A stretch of 50,142 nucleotides of DNA from Moraxella oblonga NBRC 102422 (GTDB lineage Bacteria; Pseudomonadota; Gammaproteobacteria; Pseudomonadales; Moraxellaceae), in NCBI RefSeq assembly GCF_001598275.1, contig NZ_BCYQ01000019.1:1-50142 (forward strand). The letters are read 5' to 3'. The first letter of the stretch is position 1; each line of letters begins with the position of its first letter. The translations under genes were made by a program, and so were the position numbers. Shown here one piece after another: positions 1-8,913 of this stretch. The notes beneath the pieces were generated by a model. That model was not told the origin of the DNA, did not search any database, and worked only from the letters and a program-made list of their open reading frames with translations.

Positions 1-11
1 GACTATATTTT

Positions 12-39
12 TTGCCAACTTGTTTGTATTAAATAAAAT
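12..39 (+). promoter_or_regulatory. Putative promoter of azlCD
   Basis: TTGCCA at 12-17 and TAAAAT at 34-39 are separated by 16 bases, a plausible sigma-70 pair about 40 bases before the azlC start. Assigned by eye only; the upstream gene is outside the window. Confidence 0.35.
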
Positions 40-81
40 ACTTGCCACCGCTCCTATTTTACCTTATCATGGGCGATTTTT

Positions 82-816
82 ATGTGCCTATCCATCATGT
101 ACCCCAATACTTTGAAAGTTACTACTCGTTACGCCTTTAAAGCCAGTTTGCCCATCATGTCAGGTTTTTTATTTTTGGGCATGGCGTATGGAATGTATAT
201 GCACTCATTAGGTTTTGATTGGTGGTATCCGACTGTGATGGCGATACTCATTTTTGCAGGGTCGGTGGAATTTATTGTGGCTGGAATGCTTGTGATGGCT
301 TTTAATCCATCATCAGTATTTTTGCTTGTGTTGATGATTAGTGCCAGACAGATTTTTTATGGCATTAGTATGCTTGATAAATTTAAAGAAATCACAGGGT
401 TTAAACGATGGTATCTCATTAGTGCGATGACTGATGAGAGCTTTGCCATTAACTACACAGCGGACATGACAGGCGTGGATAAAGCGTGGTTTATGGTGTT
501 AGTTACGCTATTTTTGCATATTTATTGGGTGGCAGGAGCAGGACTGGGGGCGATTGCTGGGGCGGTGTTGCCTTTTGATTTAAAAGGGGCAGAATTTGCG
601 ATGACGGCACTGTTTTTGGTGATTTTTGTAGAGCAATACAAACGTGAAAATACACATGAATGTTCTTGGTTGGGCATTGGTATGACTGTTTTGGCACTCA
701 TGATTTTTGGCAAAACACATTTTTTAATTCCTGCCATGCTTGGGATTTTGGGTTATCTGACGATTAGGCGTCAAGCATTATCTGATAAACTTACCCAAAA
801 AGGAGCGAATACATGA
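82..816 (+). CDS. azlC: AzlC family branched-chain amino acid exporter, large subunit
   Basis: Large subunit of a two-component inner-membrane exporter; AzlCD/YgaZH-type systems export branched-chain amino acids and analogues. The 244-aa product is strongly hydrophobic, with several membrane helices and the family-typical stretch around residues 80-105 (ISARQIFYGISML). Two in-frame ATGs exist, at 82 and 97; GGG at 71-73 fits the first, but the second gives a product closer to the usual N-terminus, so the start is uncertain by five codons. The stop overlaps the azlD start by 4 bases (ATGA), which indicates translational coupling. Family assignment is firm; the exact substrate is inferred. Confidence 0.9.
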   Translation: MCLSIMYPNTLKVTTRYAFKASLPIMSGFLFLGMAYGMYMHSLGFDWWYPTVMAILIFAGSVEFIVAGMLVMAFNPSSVFLLVLMISARQIFYGISMLDKFKEITGFKRWYLISAMTDESFAINYTADMTGVDKAWFMVLVTLFLHIYWVAGAGLGAIAGAVLPFDLKGAEFAMTALFLVIFVEQYKRENTHECSWLGIGMTVLALMIFGKTHFLIPAMLGILGYLTIRRQALSDKLTQKGANT

Positions 817-1142
817 CCCTAAACCAAGAAATTTTTACTGTTGCTGTGGCAATCATCGCCGTGCAATTTTGTCGTTGGTTGGCGTTTTGGGCGTTTCCTG
901 CTCACAAAAAAGTTCCTGATTTTGTACAATATCTGGGCAAGGCATTGCCTCCTGCGGTGTTTGGGCTACTTGTGGTGTATTGTTATAAAAATGTGGACAT
1001 CTTGGGGCAATATCATGGCATGGCACAGTTTATTGCAGGGGCGGTGGTGATTGGGCTACACCTATGGCGTGGCAATATGTTTGTTTCTATTGGGGTGGGG
1101 ACACTGCTTTATATGGTATTGGTGCAACAGGTATTTGTGTGA
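813..1142 (+). CDS. azlD: AzlD family branched-chain amino acid exporter, small subunit
   Basis: Small hydrophobic partner of AzlC, 109 aa with about four membrane helices. It starts inside the azlC stop codon (ATGA overlap) behind AGGAG at 801-805. The motif R-x-x-x-F-W-A-F-P near residues 21-30 and a late G-x-G-T-L-L-Y stretch fit AzlD/YgaH proteins. It is needed with AzlC to form the exporter. It ends one base before the convergent tfoX-like gene, leaving no room for a separate terminator. Confidence 0.88.
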   Translation: MTLNQEIFTVAVAIIAVQFCRWLAFWAFPAHKKVPDFVQYLGKALPPAVFGLLVVYCYKNVDILGQYHGMAQFIAGAVVIGLHLWRGNMFVSIGVGTLLYMVLVQQVFV

Positions 1143-1478
1143 TTATGGTTGACTTGCCAAGATACCAAGCCTCACCCAATCGCACAGTTCATCAACGTCA
1201 TCTAAGGCGGATTCGGGCAATTGATAATAGTGAAGTAATACTCGTTTTTGAATGCCTGCCCGTGTTGTCAAATAACTAAATGGCTCGCAGTCTCTTTGGA
1301 TAAAATGGTGGGCGGTGTCATTGTTTGCTTTTAGGTACATTTGTTCGTGATTGATGATGGCGAACATTTTGCCGTTTTTAAACAAGCATTCTGCCCCAAA
1401 CATTCGCCGAACATTGATGGGGGCAAGCGGAGTTAATTGGTCTAAGATAAAGATGGTAAATTCACTAAGTGCTTTCAT
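1143..1478 (-). CDS. TfoX N-terminal domain protein
   Basis: 111-aa protein with the TfoX/Sxy N-terminal domain: the segment V-R-R-M-F-G-A-E-C-L-F followed by K-M-F-A-I-I-N and M-Y-L-K-A-N is typical. Full-length TfoX/Sxy proteins activate competence genes with CRP in gammaproteobacteria; single-domain versions like this one are widespread and mostly uncharacterised, so a competence role is only a possibility (interesting beside type IV pilus genes in the same window). I chose the ATG at 1478, preceded on the minus strand by AGGATAAACTACTTG; the frame stays open to 1565, but the added residues are not family-like. Confidence 0.75.
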   Translation of the reverse strand: MKALSEFTIFILDQLTPLAPINVRRMFGAECLFKNGKMFAIINHEQMYLKANNDTAHHFIQRDCEPFSYLTTRAGIQKRVLLHYYQLPESALDDVDELCDWVRLGILASQP

Positions 1479-1558
1479 CAAGTAGTTTATCCTAAAAATG
1501 TGAGCAATCATCATAATTGGCAAAATGCTTTTTGTCAATTTTTGGCTTGGGCGTACTG

Positions 1559-1586
1559 TTGCCAAACGTGATTTATGTGCTATAAT
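1559..1586 (+). promoter_or_regulatory. Strong predicted promoter of ackA
   Basis: TTGCCA at 1559-1564, a 16-base spacer ending in TGC, and a perfect TATAAT at 1581-1586. This is one of the clearest sigma-70 promoters in the window, 35 bases before the ackA ATG. Confidence 0.7.
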
Positions 1587-1620
1587 CGCAGGGAAGTTTT
1601 TTTAATATTAAGGAAAACCT

Positions 1621-2808
1621 ATGTCTCTACAAAACCCCACCTTAGTCCTAAACTGCGGTTCATCGTCCATCAAATATGCCTTAATTAGCGAAGATGGTGA
1701 AACTCGTATTGAAGGCTTGGCAGAAGCCCTTGGCAATGCTGATGCACGCATTAAGCACAAAAATTTGGACGGCTCAAAAGTTGAAATCAATATCCCCAAT
1801 TCTGGGGCTCATACCGAAGCATTAAAGATTATTTTGGGCGAATTGATTGGTGAATACAAGCCTGTAGCCGTTGGTCATCGTGTGGTACACGGTGGTGACA
1901 AGTTTACCAAAGCAACCAAAATTAACGCTGAAGTGCTTGCTCATATTGAAGAGTTGGCAAGCCTTGCCCCCTTGCATAACCCTGCCAATGCCGCAGGTAT
2001 TAAAGCCATTAATGAGTTGTTTCCACAATTGCCACAAGTGGCGATTTTTGATACCGCCTTCCACCAAACAATGCCTGCCCACGCTTACCGCTATGCCATT
2101 CCAAAGGCTCTGTATGAAGAACATCATATTCGCCGTTATGGTTTTCACGGCACATCGCACGCCTATGTTTCAAACCGTGCAAGCCAATTAACTACCAAAG
2201 ATGGCAAACACGGCTGGATTGTTGCCCATCTTGGCAACGGCTGTTCGGCAACGGCTGTTTATGATGGTCAAAGCCTTGATACTTCTATGGGAATTACCCC
2301 CCTTGAAGGCTTGATGATGGGAACTCGTTCAGGTGATGTTGATCCAAGTTTGCACGCCCTTTTGAACCGTACTTTGGGCTTGTCCATTGGTGAAATTGAC
2401 ACCCTTTTAAACAAACAAAGCGGTCTTTTGGGGGTTTCTGGTATTTCCAATGATATGAGAAATCTTGAACAAGCCGACAAAGATGGCAACCAAGATGCAA
2501 CCCTTGCTCTTGATATGTTTGCTTACCGTGTTGCCAAATACATTCTAGGCTATACCGCAGCCTTGCCAGAATTGACGGGTGTGGTCTTTACAGGCGGTAT
2601 TGGTGAAAATGGGGCAGAGATGCGTGCCAAAATTGTTACCCATCTAAAGCATTTGGGGGCAAAATTTGACACCGCCAAAAATGCACAGTTGTTCCGTGGA
2701 GCGGAAGGTTCGTTCCACACAGCCGATTCTGCTTTGGAATTTTGGGTCATTCCAACCGATGAAGAGTATCAAATTGCCAAAGAGACCAAAGAAGTTTTGG
2801 GCTTGTAA
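1621..2808 (+). CDS. ackA: Acetate kinase
   Basis: Catalyses acetyl phosphate + ADP to acetate + ATP in the cytoplasm, the ATP-yielding step of acetate overflow with Pta. The 395-aa length is normal for the family. Visible signatures are N-C-G-S-S-S-I-K-Y at residues 11-19, the G-F-H-G-T-S-H motif near 174-180, and a late G-G-I-G-E-N-G segment of the ASKHA fold. AAGGA just before the ATG at 1621 is a good ribosome site, and a strong promoter lies upstream. A hairpin separates it from pta, 186 bases downstream, so the two may be transcribed partly independently. Confidence 0.97.
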   Translation: MSLQNPTLVLNCGSSSIKYALISEDGETRIEGLAEALGNADARIKHKNLDGSKVEINIPNSGAHTEALKIILGELIGEYKPVAVGHRVVHGGDKFTKATKINAEVLAHIEELASLAPLHNPANAAGIKAINELFPQLPQVAIFDTAFHQTMPAHAYRYAIPKALYEEHHIRRYGFHGTSHAYVSNRASQLTTKDGKHGWIVAHLGNGCSATAVYDGQSLDTSMGITPLEGLMMGTRSGDVDPSLHALLNRTLGLSIGEIDTLLNKQSGLLGVSGISNDMRNLEQADKDGNQDATLALDMFAYRVAKYILGYTAALPELTGVVFTGGIGENGAEMRAKIVTHLKHLGAKFDTAKNAQLFRGAEGSFHTADSALEFWVIPTDEEYQIAKETKEVLGL

Positions 2809-2812
2809 TTTA

Positions 2813-2839
2813 AAAAGTTGGGTGGCTTGCCCAACTTTT
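2813..2839 (+). terminator. Hairpin after ackA (weak terminator or attenuator)
   Basis: AAAAGTTGGG at 2813-2822 pairs perfectly with CCCAACTTTT at 2830-2839 around a 7-base loop. The following T-run is short and interrupted, so partial read-through into pta is likely. Confidence 0.5.
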
Positions 2840-2994
2840 CTAATTTGATTAAGTTGTATGCTGTTTTCAACTTTAAATGGGCGACTGATTTTGATAAGTG
2901 TGGTTGTGATGACTTTAATCCTTTTAACAAAAACCAACAAATCAATCGTTTATCATTTTAAGTTGAAACTAAGATTTAAGTTTTAGGAAAAATT

Positions 2995-4455
2995 ATGAAA
3001 ACACTTTTGCTTGTTCCAACCACCAGTCAGATTGAGATGACCACCTTATCGCAAGCAGTTGCAAATCTTGTTGGTGGCGAGATTGTTGCTATTCCAAGCG
3101 ATGAGGAGCTATGTTCTGCCATTAGCGAAAATAGCTTAGATGATTTACTAGAAAAAGTTGTCGCCAAGCAATCAGCCCCTATTAGCGTTGTGGTGGGTGT
3201 GCTGGCTGATGAAAGTCGCCCTTATGCCAACCGAGTAAACCGTGAGCTTGCCACAGGATTTGATGCCGATGTTGTTATGGTGGGCGATGATTTTGCTCGT
3301 TTGCCTGTGTTTGCATCGTTGTTTGGTGGTCTAAAAGGCAGACGCATTTGGGGGGTGATTGGCACAGCCGAGTTATCTGGCAAAATCCAAGTGGTTGCTC
3401 GCACCGATAAAGGCGGTAATTTATCAGAGGTCAATACAGGCGAATTTGAAGCCTACAAAACTGCCAAACACACCCAAAAACTCTCGCCTTATGCATTTCG
3501 CAATCAGGTGGTACGCCTTGCCCAAAACGCCAAAAAACGCATTGTCCTACCAGAAGGCGATGAGCCACGCACCATTGAGGCGGCAGCCATTTGCCAATCT
3601 CGTGGCATTGCCAAATGCGTACTTTTGGGCGACCCTGCCAAAATCCGTGCTGTAGCGGACGAACGGGGCGTAACCTTGCCTGCTGATATTGAGATTATTG
3701 AGCCGTCTAGCATTATTGAAAAGTATGTTGCTCCAATGGTAGAACGCCGTAAGGGTAAGATTGACGAGGAAGGGGCAAGAAAGGCTTTACAAGATACCGT
3801 CTATCTAGGCACGATGATGCTCCAAGTGGGTGATGTGGACGGTTTGGTGTCAGGGGCGGTACATACCACTGCCGATACCATTCGCCCTGCATTTCAATTG
3901 ATTAAGACCGCCCCAGAATACAGCCTTGTATCATCGGTATTTTTTATGCTCTTGCCCGAACAAGTGATGGTCTATGGCGACTGTGCAGTAAACCCAAACC
4001 CAACTGCCGAACAATTGGCAGAAATCGCCATTCAATCAGCGAAGTCAGCCCAAGCCTTTGGTATTGACCCTAAGGTTGCTTTGATTAGTTATTCTACCAT
4101 AGATTCAGGAGCAGGGCCTGATGTTGATACAGTCAAAGAAGCTTTGCAAATTGCTCGCACCAAAGCCCCAGAGCTTAAAATTGATGGACCTTTGCAATTT
4201 GATGCAGCCTCTGTGCCAAGTGTCGGCAAGCAAAAAGCCCCCAATTCAGCTGTGGCAGGTGAGGCAAATGTCTTTATTTTCCCAGACCTCAATACAGGTA
4301 ACACCACTTACAAAGCAGTACAACGCACCGCAGGTGTGATTAGCGTAGGTCCAATGCTACAAGGTCTTAACAAGCCTGTCAATGATTTATCTCGTGGCTG
4401 TTTGGTTGATGATATTGTTTATACCATTGCTTTGACGGCAATTCAAGCAGTGTGA
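2995..4455 (+). CDS. pta: Phosphate acetyltransferase, short form
   Basis: Interconverts acetyl-CoA and acetyl phosphate, feeding AckA. Residues from about 165 to the end form the catalytic PTA/PTB domain, nearly collinear with enterobacterial Pta ([12 protein letters not shown] near 181; [19 protein letters not shown]). The protein is 486 aa against about 710 for E. coli Pta. The N-terminal part (residues 1-160) keeps a reduced P-loop-like region starting L-L-L-V-P-T-T, but the DRTGG regulatory domain present between these parts in E. coli is missing. Catalysis should be intact; allosteric control by pyruvate or NADH may differ (inference). ATG at 2995 follows TTTAGGAAAAATT. Confidence 0.95.
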   Translation: MKTLLLVPTTSQIEMTTLSQAVANLVGGEIVAIPSDEELCSAISENSLDDLLEKVVAKQSAPISVVVGVLADESRPYANRVNRELATGFDADVVMVGDDFARLPVFASLFGGLKGRRIWGVIGTAELSGKIQVVARTDKGGNLSEVNTGEFEAYKTAKHTQKLSPYAFRNQVVRLAQNAKKRIVLPEGDEPRTIEAAAICQSRGIAKCVLLGDPAKIRAVADERGVTLPADIEIIEPSSIIEKYVAPMVERRKGKIDEEGARKALQDTVYLGTMMLQVGDVDGLVSGAVHTTADTIRPAFQLIKTAPEYSLVSSVFFMLLPEQVMVYGDCAVNPNPTAEQLAEIAIQSAKSAQAFGIDPKVALISYSTIDSGAGPDVDTVKEALQIARTKAPELKIDGPLQFDAASVPSVGKQKAPNSAVAGEANVFIFPDLNTGNTTYKAVQRTAGVISVGPMLQGLNKPVNDLSRGCLVDDIVYTIALTAIQAV

Positions 4456-4469
4456 TTGTATGACCACGA

Positions 4470-4504
4470 ACAAAAGGGCGAGTTTTCGTCCTTTTGTTTT
4501 TTTT
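4470..4504 (+). terminator. Rho-independent terminator of pta
   Basis: A 12-base stem, 4470-4481 with 4486-4497 (one G-T pair), has a 4-base loop and an uninterrupted T-run to 4504. It closes the ackA-pta unit. Confidence 0.85.
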
Positions 4505-4593
4505 ACCCAAATGTAATATTTTGCAACCGTTGATTGAATTTGCCAAAACCACACCCCATATCCTAAACATCAGTTGTATTTTATGGGTGTTTT

Positions 4594-4833
4594 ATGTCCA
4601 ATGTTAAACCAAAACTCATTCGTTTGCACCGTTCCAAACGTTATCGCATGATTGCAGGTGTGTTTGGTGGTTTGGCAGAATACATGGGTTGGTCGCCTGC
4701 CTTGTTTCGTTGGCTTTTTGTACTCTCCATTCCTTTGACGGCAACAGTAACATTATTTGGTGGGATTTTATTTTATTTGATTGCGTGGATGGTAATGCCA
4801 GAAGCAACAGAACAATCATATATTTACCAATAA
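4594..4833 (+). CDS. PspC domain membrane protein
   Basis: 79-aa protein with one PspC domain: the cytoplasmic lead L-H-R-S-K-R-Y-R-M-I-A-G-V-F-G-G-L-A-E-Y at residues 11-30 is diagnostic, followed by two closely spaced hydrophobic segments (about 36-53 and 55-70). PspC domains sense membrane stress in the phage-shock response, but no pspA, pspB or pspF lies here, so this is a stand-alone member whose role is unknown. It lies alone between two terminators. The ATG at 4594 has no strong ribosome site. Confidence 0.85.
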   Translation: MSNVKPKLIRLHRSKRYRMIAGVFGGLAEYMGWSPALFRWLFVLSIPLTATVTLFGGILFYLIAWMVMPEATEQSYIYQ

Positions 4834-4967
4834 ATCACGCCAACACAGATGAGTTGTATGAGTGATTTCATTTATTGATTTTATCAAATTGTTTAAAAAA
4901 TATTAAACATTATGATTTGTTAAAAATCAATAACCTATTACATTTTTGTGTAATTGGTCTGCAAAAC

Positions 4968-4995
4968 AAAACCGCCTTTGTGCGGTTTTTGTATT
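4968..4995 (+). terminator. Terminator after the PspC gene
   Basis: AAAACCGC at 4968-4975 pairs with GCGGTTTT at 4982-4989, followed by a T-rich tract. It lies directly upstream of the glyQ -10 element. Confidence 0.75.
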
Positions 4996-4997
4996 TT

Positions 4998-5008
4998 TAT
5001 GCTAAAAT
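4998..5008 (+). promoter_or_regulatory. Extended -10 promoter of glyQ
   Basis: TATGCTAAAAT is an extended -10 (TG-N-TAAAAT) 32 bases before the glyQ ATG. The -35 region is occupied by the preceding terminator hairpin and is poor, as is allowed for extended -10 promoters. The same 11-base element recurs before pgk. Confidence 0.5.
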
Positions 5009-5040
5009 AGCCCAATTTACAATCCATTCGGAAAATTCTT

Positions 5041-5982
5041 ATGAAAAAGACCCTAACCTTCCAAGAAATTATTTTAACCCTTCAAAACTACTGGGCAGAG
5101 CGTGGCTGTGTGATTTTACAGCCCTATGATATGGAAATGGGGGCGGGGACTTTTCATACGGCAACTTTTTTAAGAGCCTTAACCCCTGAAAAGTGGAACG
5201 CCGCCTATGTTCAGCCCTCTCGCCGTCCGACCGATGGGCGGTATGGCGACAATCCCAACCGTTTGCAACATTATTACCAATTCCAAGTCGTCCTAAAACC
5301 CAATCCTGCCAATATCCAAGAGCTGTATCTAGGTTCGTTAAAGGCTTTGGGCATTGACACGCTCACTCACGATGTCCGATTTGTTGAGGATAACTGGGAG
5401 TCGCCAACGCTTGGAGCGTGGGGGCTTGGCTGGGAGGTGTGGCTAAATGGTATGGAAGTTACGCAATTTACCTATTTTCAGCAGGTGGGGGGCATTGAGT
5501 GTTTCCCTGTAACAGGCGAGATTACTTATGGGCTTGAACGCCTTGCGATGTATATTCAAGGCGTGGATAGCGTCTATGACCTTGTATGGACGGATGGTGA
5601 GTTTGGGCGTGTAACTTATGGCGATGTCTTTCACCAAAACGAAGTGGAGCAGTCCACCTATAACTTTGAATATGCCGATGTGGATAAACTCTTTGATTTA
5701 TTTGATTTTTATGAAAAAGAAGCCAGTCGCCTTGTGGAGGTGAATTTACCCTTGCCAGCTTACGAGATGGTGTTAAAGGCAAGCCATAGCTTTAACCTTT
5801 TGGACGCTCGTGGGGCAATCTCGGTGACCGAACGCCAAAGATTTATCCTAAGAGTGCGTACACTGGCTCGTAAAGTGGCGGAAAGCTATACCATCGCTCG
5901 TGCTAAATTGGGCTTTCCTTTGGCAGATGAAGCACACAAAAAAGAAGCGTTAGAGAAGTGGTTGCCCAAAGAGGGGGAGTGA
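5041..5982 (+). CDS. glyQ: Glycyl-tRNA synthetase alpha subunit
   Basis: Catalytic class II subunit of the tetrameric alpha2beta2 glycyl-tRNA synthetase. The 313-aa product has the classic N-terminus [12 protein letters not shown] near residues 6-17, then the G-C-V-I-L-Q-P-Y-D motif, and the [15 protein letters not shown] segment of the active site. It forms glycyl-adenylate; GlyS supplies tRNA binding. In most genomes glyS follows directly, but here a two-gene cassette intervenes (6008-6720). Confidence 0.97.
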   Translation: MKKTLTFQEIILTLQNYWAERGCVILQPYDMEMGAGTFHTATFLRALTPEKWNAAYVQPSRRPTDGRYGDNPNRLQHYYQFQVVLKPNPANIQELYLGSLKALGIDTLTHDVRFVEDNWESPTLGAWGLGWEVWLNGMEVTQFTYFQQVGGIECFPVTGEITYGLERLAMYIQGVDSVYDLVWTDGEFGRVTYGDVFHQNEVEQSTYNFEYADVDKLFDLFDFYEKEASRLVEVNLPLPAYEMVLKASHSFNLLDARGAISVTERQRFILRVRTLARKVAESYTIARAKLGFPLADEAHKKEALEKWLPKEGE

Positions 5983-6007
5983 GATACCATTAGTGTGAGG
6001 ATACAAA

Positions 6008-6181
6008 ATGAGTACTGCATCGTTTGATAAACAATTTATCGTGCGTGATGAAAAAGCAATAGAGCAATTTTTATATGATTTGGAAAATGCCAAGCCTGTG
6101 CAAATTAAATCGCCCAAAAAAGAACAACCAAGCGTTGATGAATTTTTGGAAATTTTACAAAAACGCTGGGATAAAAAATGA
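6008..6181 (+). CDS. Small putative antitoxin, partner of the GNAT protein
   Basis: 57-aa protein, M-S-T-A-S-F-D-K-Q-F-I-V-R-D at the start and D-E-F-L-E-I-L-Q-K-R-W near the end, highly charged. A good ribosome site (GTGAGGAT) precedes the ATG, and the stop overlaps the next gene's start as ATGA (6178-6181). A short charged protein immediately before and coupled to a GNAT gene is the usual arrangement of an antitoxin. I see no ribbon-helix-helix pattern, so it differs from the DUF1778 antitoxins of AtaR/TacA type. The module is AT-rich compared with glyQ and glyS. The antitoxin role is inference. Confidence 0.65.
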   Translation: MSTASFDKQFIVRDEKAIEQFLYDLENAKPVQIKSPKKEQPSVDEFLEILQKRWDKK

Positions 6182-6720
6182 GAATTTATCCATTATTGGA
6201 TTTTTTGGATAACGATAAAAAAGAACAATCAATCAAACGATTGATAAATGAGTTTTCTTGTCCAAAAAATCCAGATGTTGAGCGATTTTTGAAAAATAAA
6301 GCCATTGACTTTGAACGCACGCACAATGCCAGAACTTATTTGATTGTTTCTAACAATGGCGAACTGTTGACATATTTTTCATTGTCTTTTAAAGATGTCA
6401 ATATTGATAATGAAAAATTAAGCAAAAGCGTTGTGAAAAAATTAGATGGCTTTAATAAAAATGCCAAAACCATACGAACTTTTTTAATTGGACAAATCGG
6501 CAAAAATGCCAATGTAGAAAATAACCCAATTATCTTGCAGGATATTTTTGATAGAATTTTTGAAATATTATTGTCCGCCCGTCAATTAATTGGCGGTCGT
6601 GCCGTTATTTTAGAATGCCAACCCATTGCCAAACTGCTTGATTTATATGAACGCCACGACTTTAAACAATTAGCGGTTGTGGGTGATGATGAAATGAAAA
6701 CTTTATACCGTGTGTTGTAA
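6178..6720 (+). CDS. GNAT family acetyltransferase, putative toxin
   Basis: 180-aa protein with a GNAT layout: an N-terminal S-C-P-K-N-P-D-V-E-R-F-L segment, beta-strands around residues 50-85 (Y-L-I-V, L-T-Y-F-S-L-S-F-K), then F-L-I-G-Q-I-G-K-N-A near 101-110 where the acetyl-CoA pyrophosphate loop should be, and a late I-G-G-R-A-V-I-L-E-C plus Y-E-R-H-D-F-K-Q-L, typical of GNAT motif B. It is translationally coupled to the 57-aa gene before it. Known GNAT toxins (TacT, AtaT, ItaT) acetylate aminoacyl-tRNA, some with preference for glycyl-tRNA; whether this one does is unknown. An ordinary acetyltransferase is the alternative. Confidence 0.7.
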   Translation: MRIYPLLDFLDNDKKEQSIKRLINEFSCPKNPDVERFLKNKAIDFERTHNARTYLIVSNNGELLTYFSLSFKDVNIDNEKLSKSVVKKLDGFNKNAKTIRTFLIGQIGKNANVENNPIILQDIFDRIFEILLSARQLIGGRAVILECQPIAKLLDLYERHDFKQLAVVGDDEMKTLYRVL

Positions 6721-6747
6721 TTTAAAATTGAAATAACAGGTCAAACA

Positions 6748-8829
6748 ATGAACACAATCCTATTTGAACTTGGCACCGAAGAGTTGCCCCCAAAGTCTTT
6801 AAAAACTTTGCAAAATGCCCTACAGTCAAGCGTTGAGAAATCGCTTGCTGAGCAAAATATCGCCTTTGAAGGCATTAAAATTTTTTCTGCCCCACGCCGT
6901 TTGGCATTGCAAATTCTTGGCGTGGCAAGTGTTACCCCTGACAAGGTAGAAACCAAAAAAGGTCCAAACATCAAGGCAAGTTTTGATGCTGATGGTAATT
7001 TGACCAAAGCAGGGCAGGGCTTTTTACAAGGTTTAAATACCACTGGACTTAATCTGACCAAAGACGACCTTATCACCGTGTCGGATAAAAAAGGCGAGTA
7101 CATTGGTTATGAAATGACCATTAAGGGCAAGTCGGTGGACGAGCTACTACCCAAACTTATCCAAAAAGCCCTAGACGAGCTACCGATTGCCAAACGAATG
7201 CGGTCTGGGGCGGATAAGCACGAGTTTGTGCGTCCTGTGCAGTGGGTGGTGCTAATGCGTGATGGGGCGGTCATTGATGCGACCATTCAAGGGCATAAGA
7301 CAGGCAATCAAACACGGGGTCATCGCTACCACGCCCCTGATTTTGTGGTGATTTCTCACGCCAATGATTATGAAAGCGTGCTTGAAAAGGCTTATGTGAT
7401 TGCCGATTTTGCCAAACGCCAAAATAATATTAAAACCCAAGTTGCCACTCTTGCCGATGAAGTTGGAGCAAATGCCATTGTGCCTGATGAGCTTCTTGAT
7501 GAGGTAACCGCCCTTGTGGACTATCCTGTTGCCTTACGAGCCAGTTTTGAGGAGCGTTTCTTAGCCGTGCCACAAGAGGCACTTATTAGCACTATGCAAG
7601 CCGACCAAAAGTACTTTTGTTTGACCGACAAAAACGGCAAATTACTACCGTACTTTATTTTTATCAGTAACATTGACAGCACTGATAAACAGGCGGTTGT
7701 TAAGGGTAATGAAAAAGTGGTGCGACCACGCCTAGCGGACGCTGAATTTTTCTTTTTGCAAGACCAAAAACAGCCCCTGTTTGCCCTATCCGAAAACCTA
7801 AAAACTCGTGTATTTCAAGACAAATTGGGGACAATCTGGCAAAAGAGCGAACGAATTGCCAAATTATCCGCCTTCATCGCTACACAAATCGGTGCCAATG
7901 TTGAAAATGCCACTCGTGCAGGGCTTTTGTCAAAATGCGACTTGGCAAGCACTTTGGTGGGCGAGTTTCCAGAACTTCAAGGCATTGCAGGGACTTATTA
8001 TGCCCATATCAATGGCGAAAATGGCGAAGTGGCAGACGCCATCGCCGAGCAATATTTGCCACGCTTTGCTGGCGATGAGTTGCCCAAAACCGACATTGGG
8101 GTGTGTTTGGCACTTGCCGACCGCCTTGATACGCTGGTTGGGATTTTTGGCATTGGTGAGATTCCCACAGGGTCAAAAGACCCCTTTAGCCTACGCCGTG
8201 CCAGCATTGGTATTTTAAGAATTTTGATTGAGAAAAAGATGCCACTCAATCTGGTTGCTTTGGTTGAACAGGCGATTTTGGGGTATGGTAATACGCTTGA
8301 CAATCTTGCCAAAACCTTTACCGATGTGATGGAATTTATCAATGCTCGCTATCGTCCGATGTACGAGGATAAAGGCGTGGCGGTGGATACCATTTTGGCG
8401 GTCAGTGCGATTAATCCGCATATGCCTCTTGATTTTGATGACCGTATTTGGGCGGTTTGGGCGTTTCGTGCTTTGCCCCAAGCCAAAACCCTTGCTCAAA
8501 ATAACAAACGAGTGGGCAACATTCTTGCCAAAGCCGAGGGCGACATTGGGGCAAATATTGACGAAAGTCTGCTTGTAGAAACGGCTGAAAAATCCTTATT
8601 TACCGCCCTTGTAAGTGCTCAAAATGCTTGTAAGCCTTTGTTTGAACAAGCCGATTATCAAGAAATTTTAAAGACTTTATTAAGTCTTGATGAGCCATTG
8701 ACCAACTTTTTTGATACAGTGATGGTAAATGCTGATGATGTCAATCTTAAAAACAACCGTCTGGCATTGCTCAAACAAGTGCGAGAGCTGTTTTTGAGTG
8801 TGGCGGATATTGGCGAGCTTGCTATATAG
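6748..8829 (+). CDS. glyS: Glycyl-tRNA synthetase beta subunit
   Basis: tRNA-binding subunit of the alpha2beta2 glycyl-tRNA synthetase. The 693-aa length is normal. The N-terminus T-I-L-F-E-L-G-T-E-E-L-P-P-K-S at residues 3-17 is diagnostic, and the HD-like central region, with R-A-G-L-L-S-K-C-D-L and I-P-T-G-S-K-D-P-F-S-L-R-R, is present. It ends with the anticodon-binding DALR-like region (V-M-V-N-A-D-D, N-N-R-L-A-L-L). It is separated from glyQ by the putative toxin-antitoxin cassette, so its expression depends on read-through of that module or on a promoter within it. A strong terminator follows. Confidence 0.97.
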   Translation: MNTILFELGTEELPPKSLKTLQNALQSSVEKSLAEQNIAFEGIKIFSAPRRLALQILGVASVTPDKVETKKGPNIKASFDADGNLTKAGQGFLQGLNTTGLNLTKDDLITVSDKKGEYIGYEMTIKGKSVDELLPKLIQKALDELPIAKRMRSGADKHEFVRPVQWVVLMRDGAVIDATIQGHKTGNQTRGHRYHAPDFVVISHANDYESVLEKAYVIADFAKRQNNIKTQVATLADEVGANAIVPDELLDEVTALVDYPVALRASFEERFLAVPQEALISTMQADQKYFCLTDKNGKLLPYFIFISNIDSTDKQAVVKGNEKVVRPRLADAEFFFLQDQKQPLFALSENLKTRVFQDKLGTIWQKSERIAKLSAFIATQIGANVENATRAGLLSKCDLASTLVGEFPELQGIAGTYYAHINGENGEVADAIAEQYLPRFAGDELPKTDIGVCLALADRLDTLVGIFGIGEIPTGSKDPFSLRRASIGILRILIEKKMPLNLVALVEQAILGYGNTLDNLAKTFTDVMEFINARYRPMYEDKGVAVDTILAVSAINPHMPLDFDDRIWAVWAFRALPQAKTLAQNNKRVGNILAKAEGDIGANIDESLLVETAEKSLFTALVSAQNACKPLFEQADYQEILKTLLSLDEPLTNFFDTVMVNADDVNLKNNRLALLKQVRELFLSVADIGELAI

Positions 8830-8841
8830 TGGTGTGATTAT

Positions 8842-8872
8842 AAAAAACCTTGTTAAGATGACAAGGTTTTTT
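8842..8872 (+). terminator. Terminator of the glyQS operon
   Basis: Twelve-base perfect stem: 8842-8853 with 8861-8872, 7-base loop, A-run on the left and T-run on the right. Confidence 0.85.
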
Positions 8873-8913
8873 ATGGTAAAATAAAAGCCAGTCAATCAAA
8901 AAAGGATGATTTT

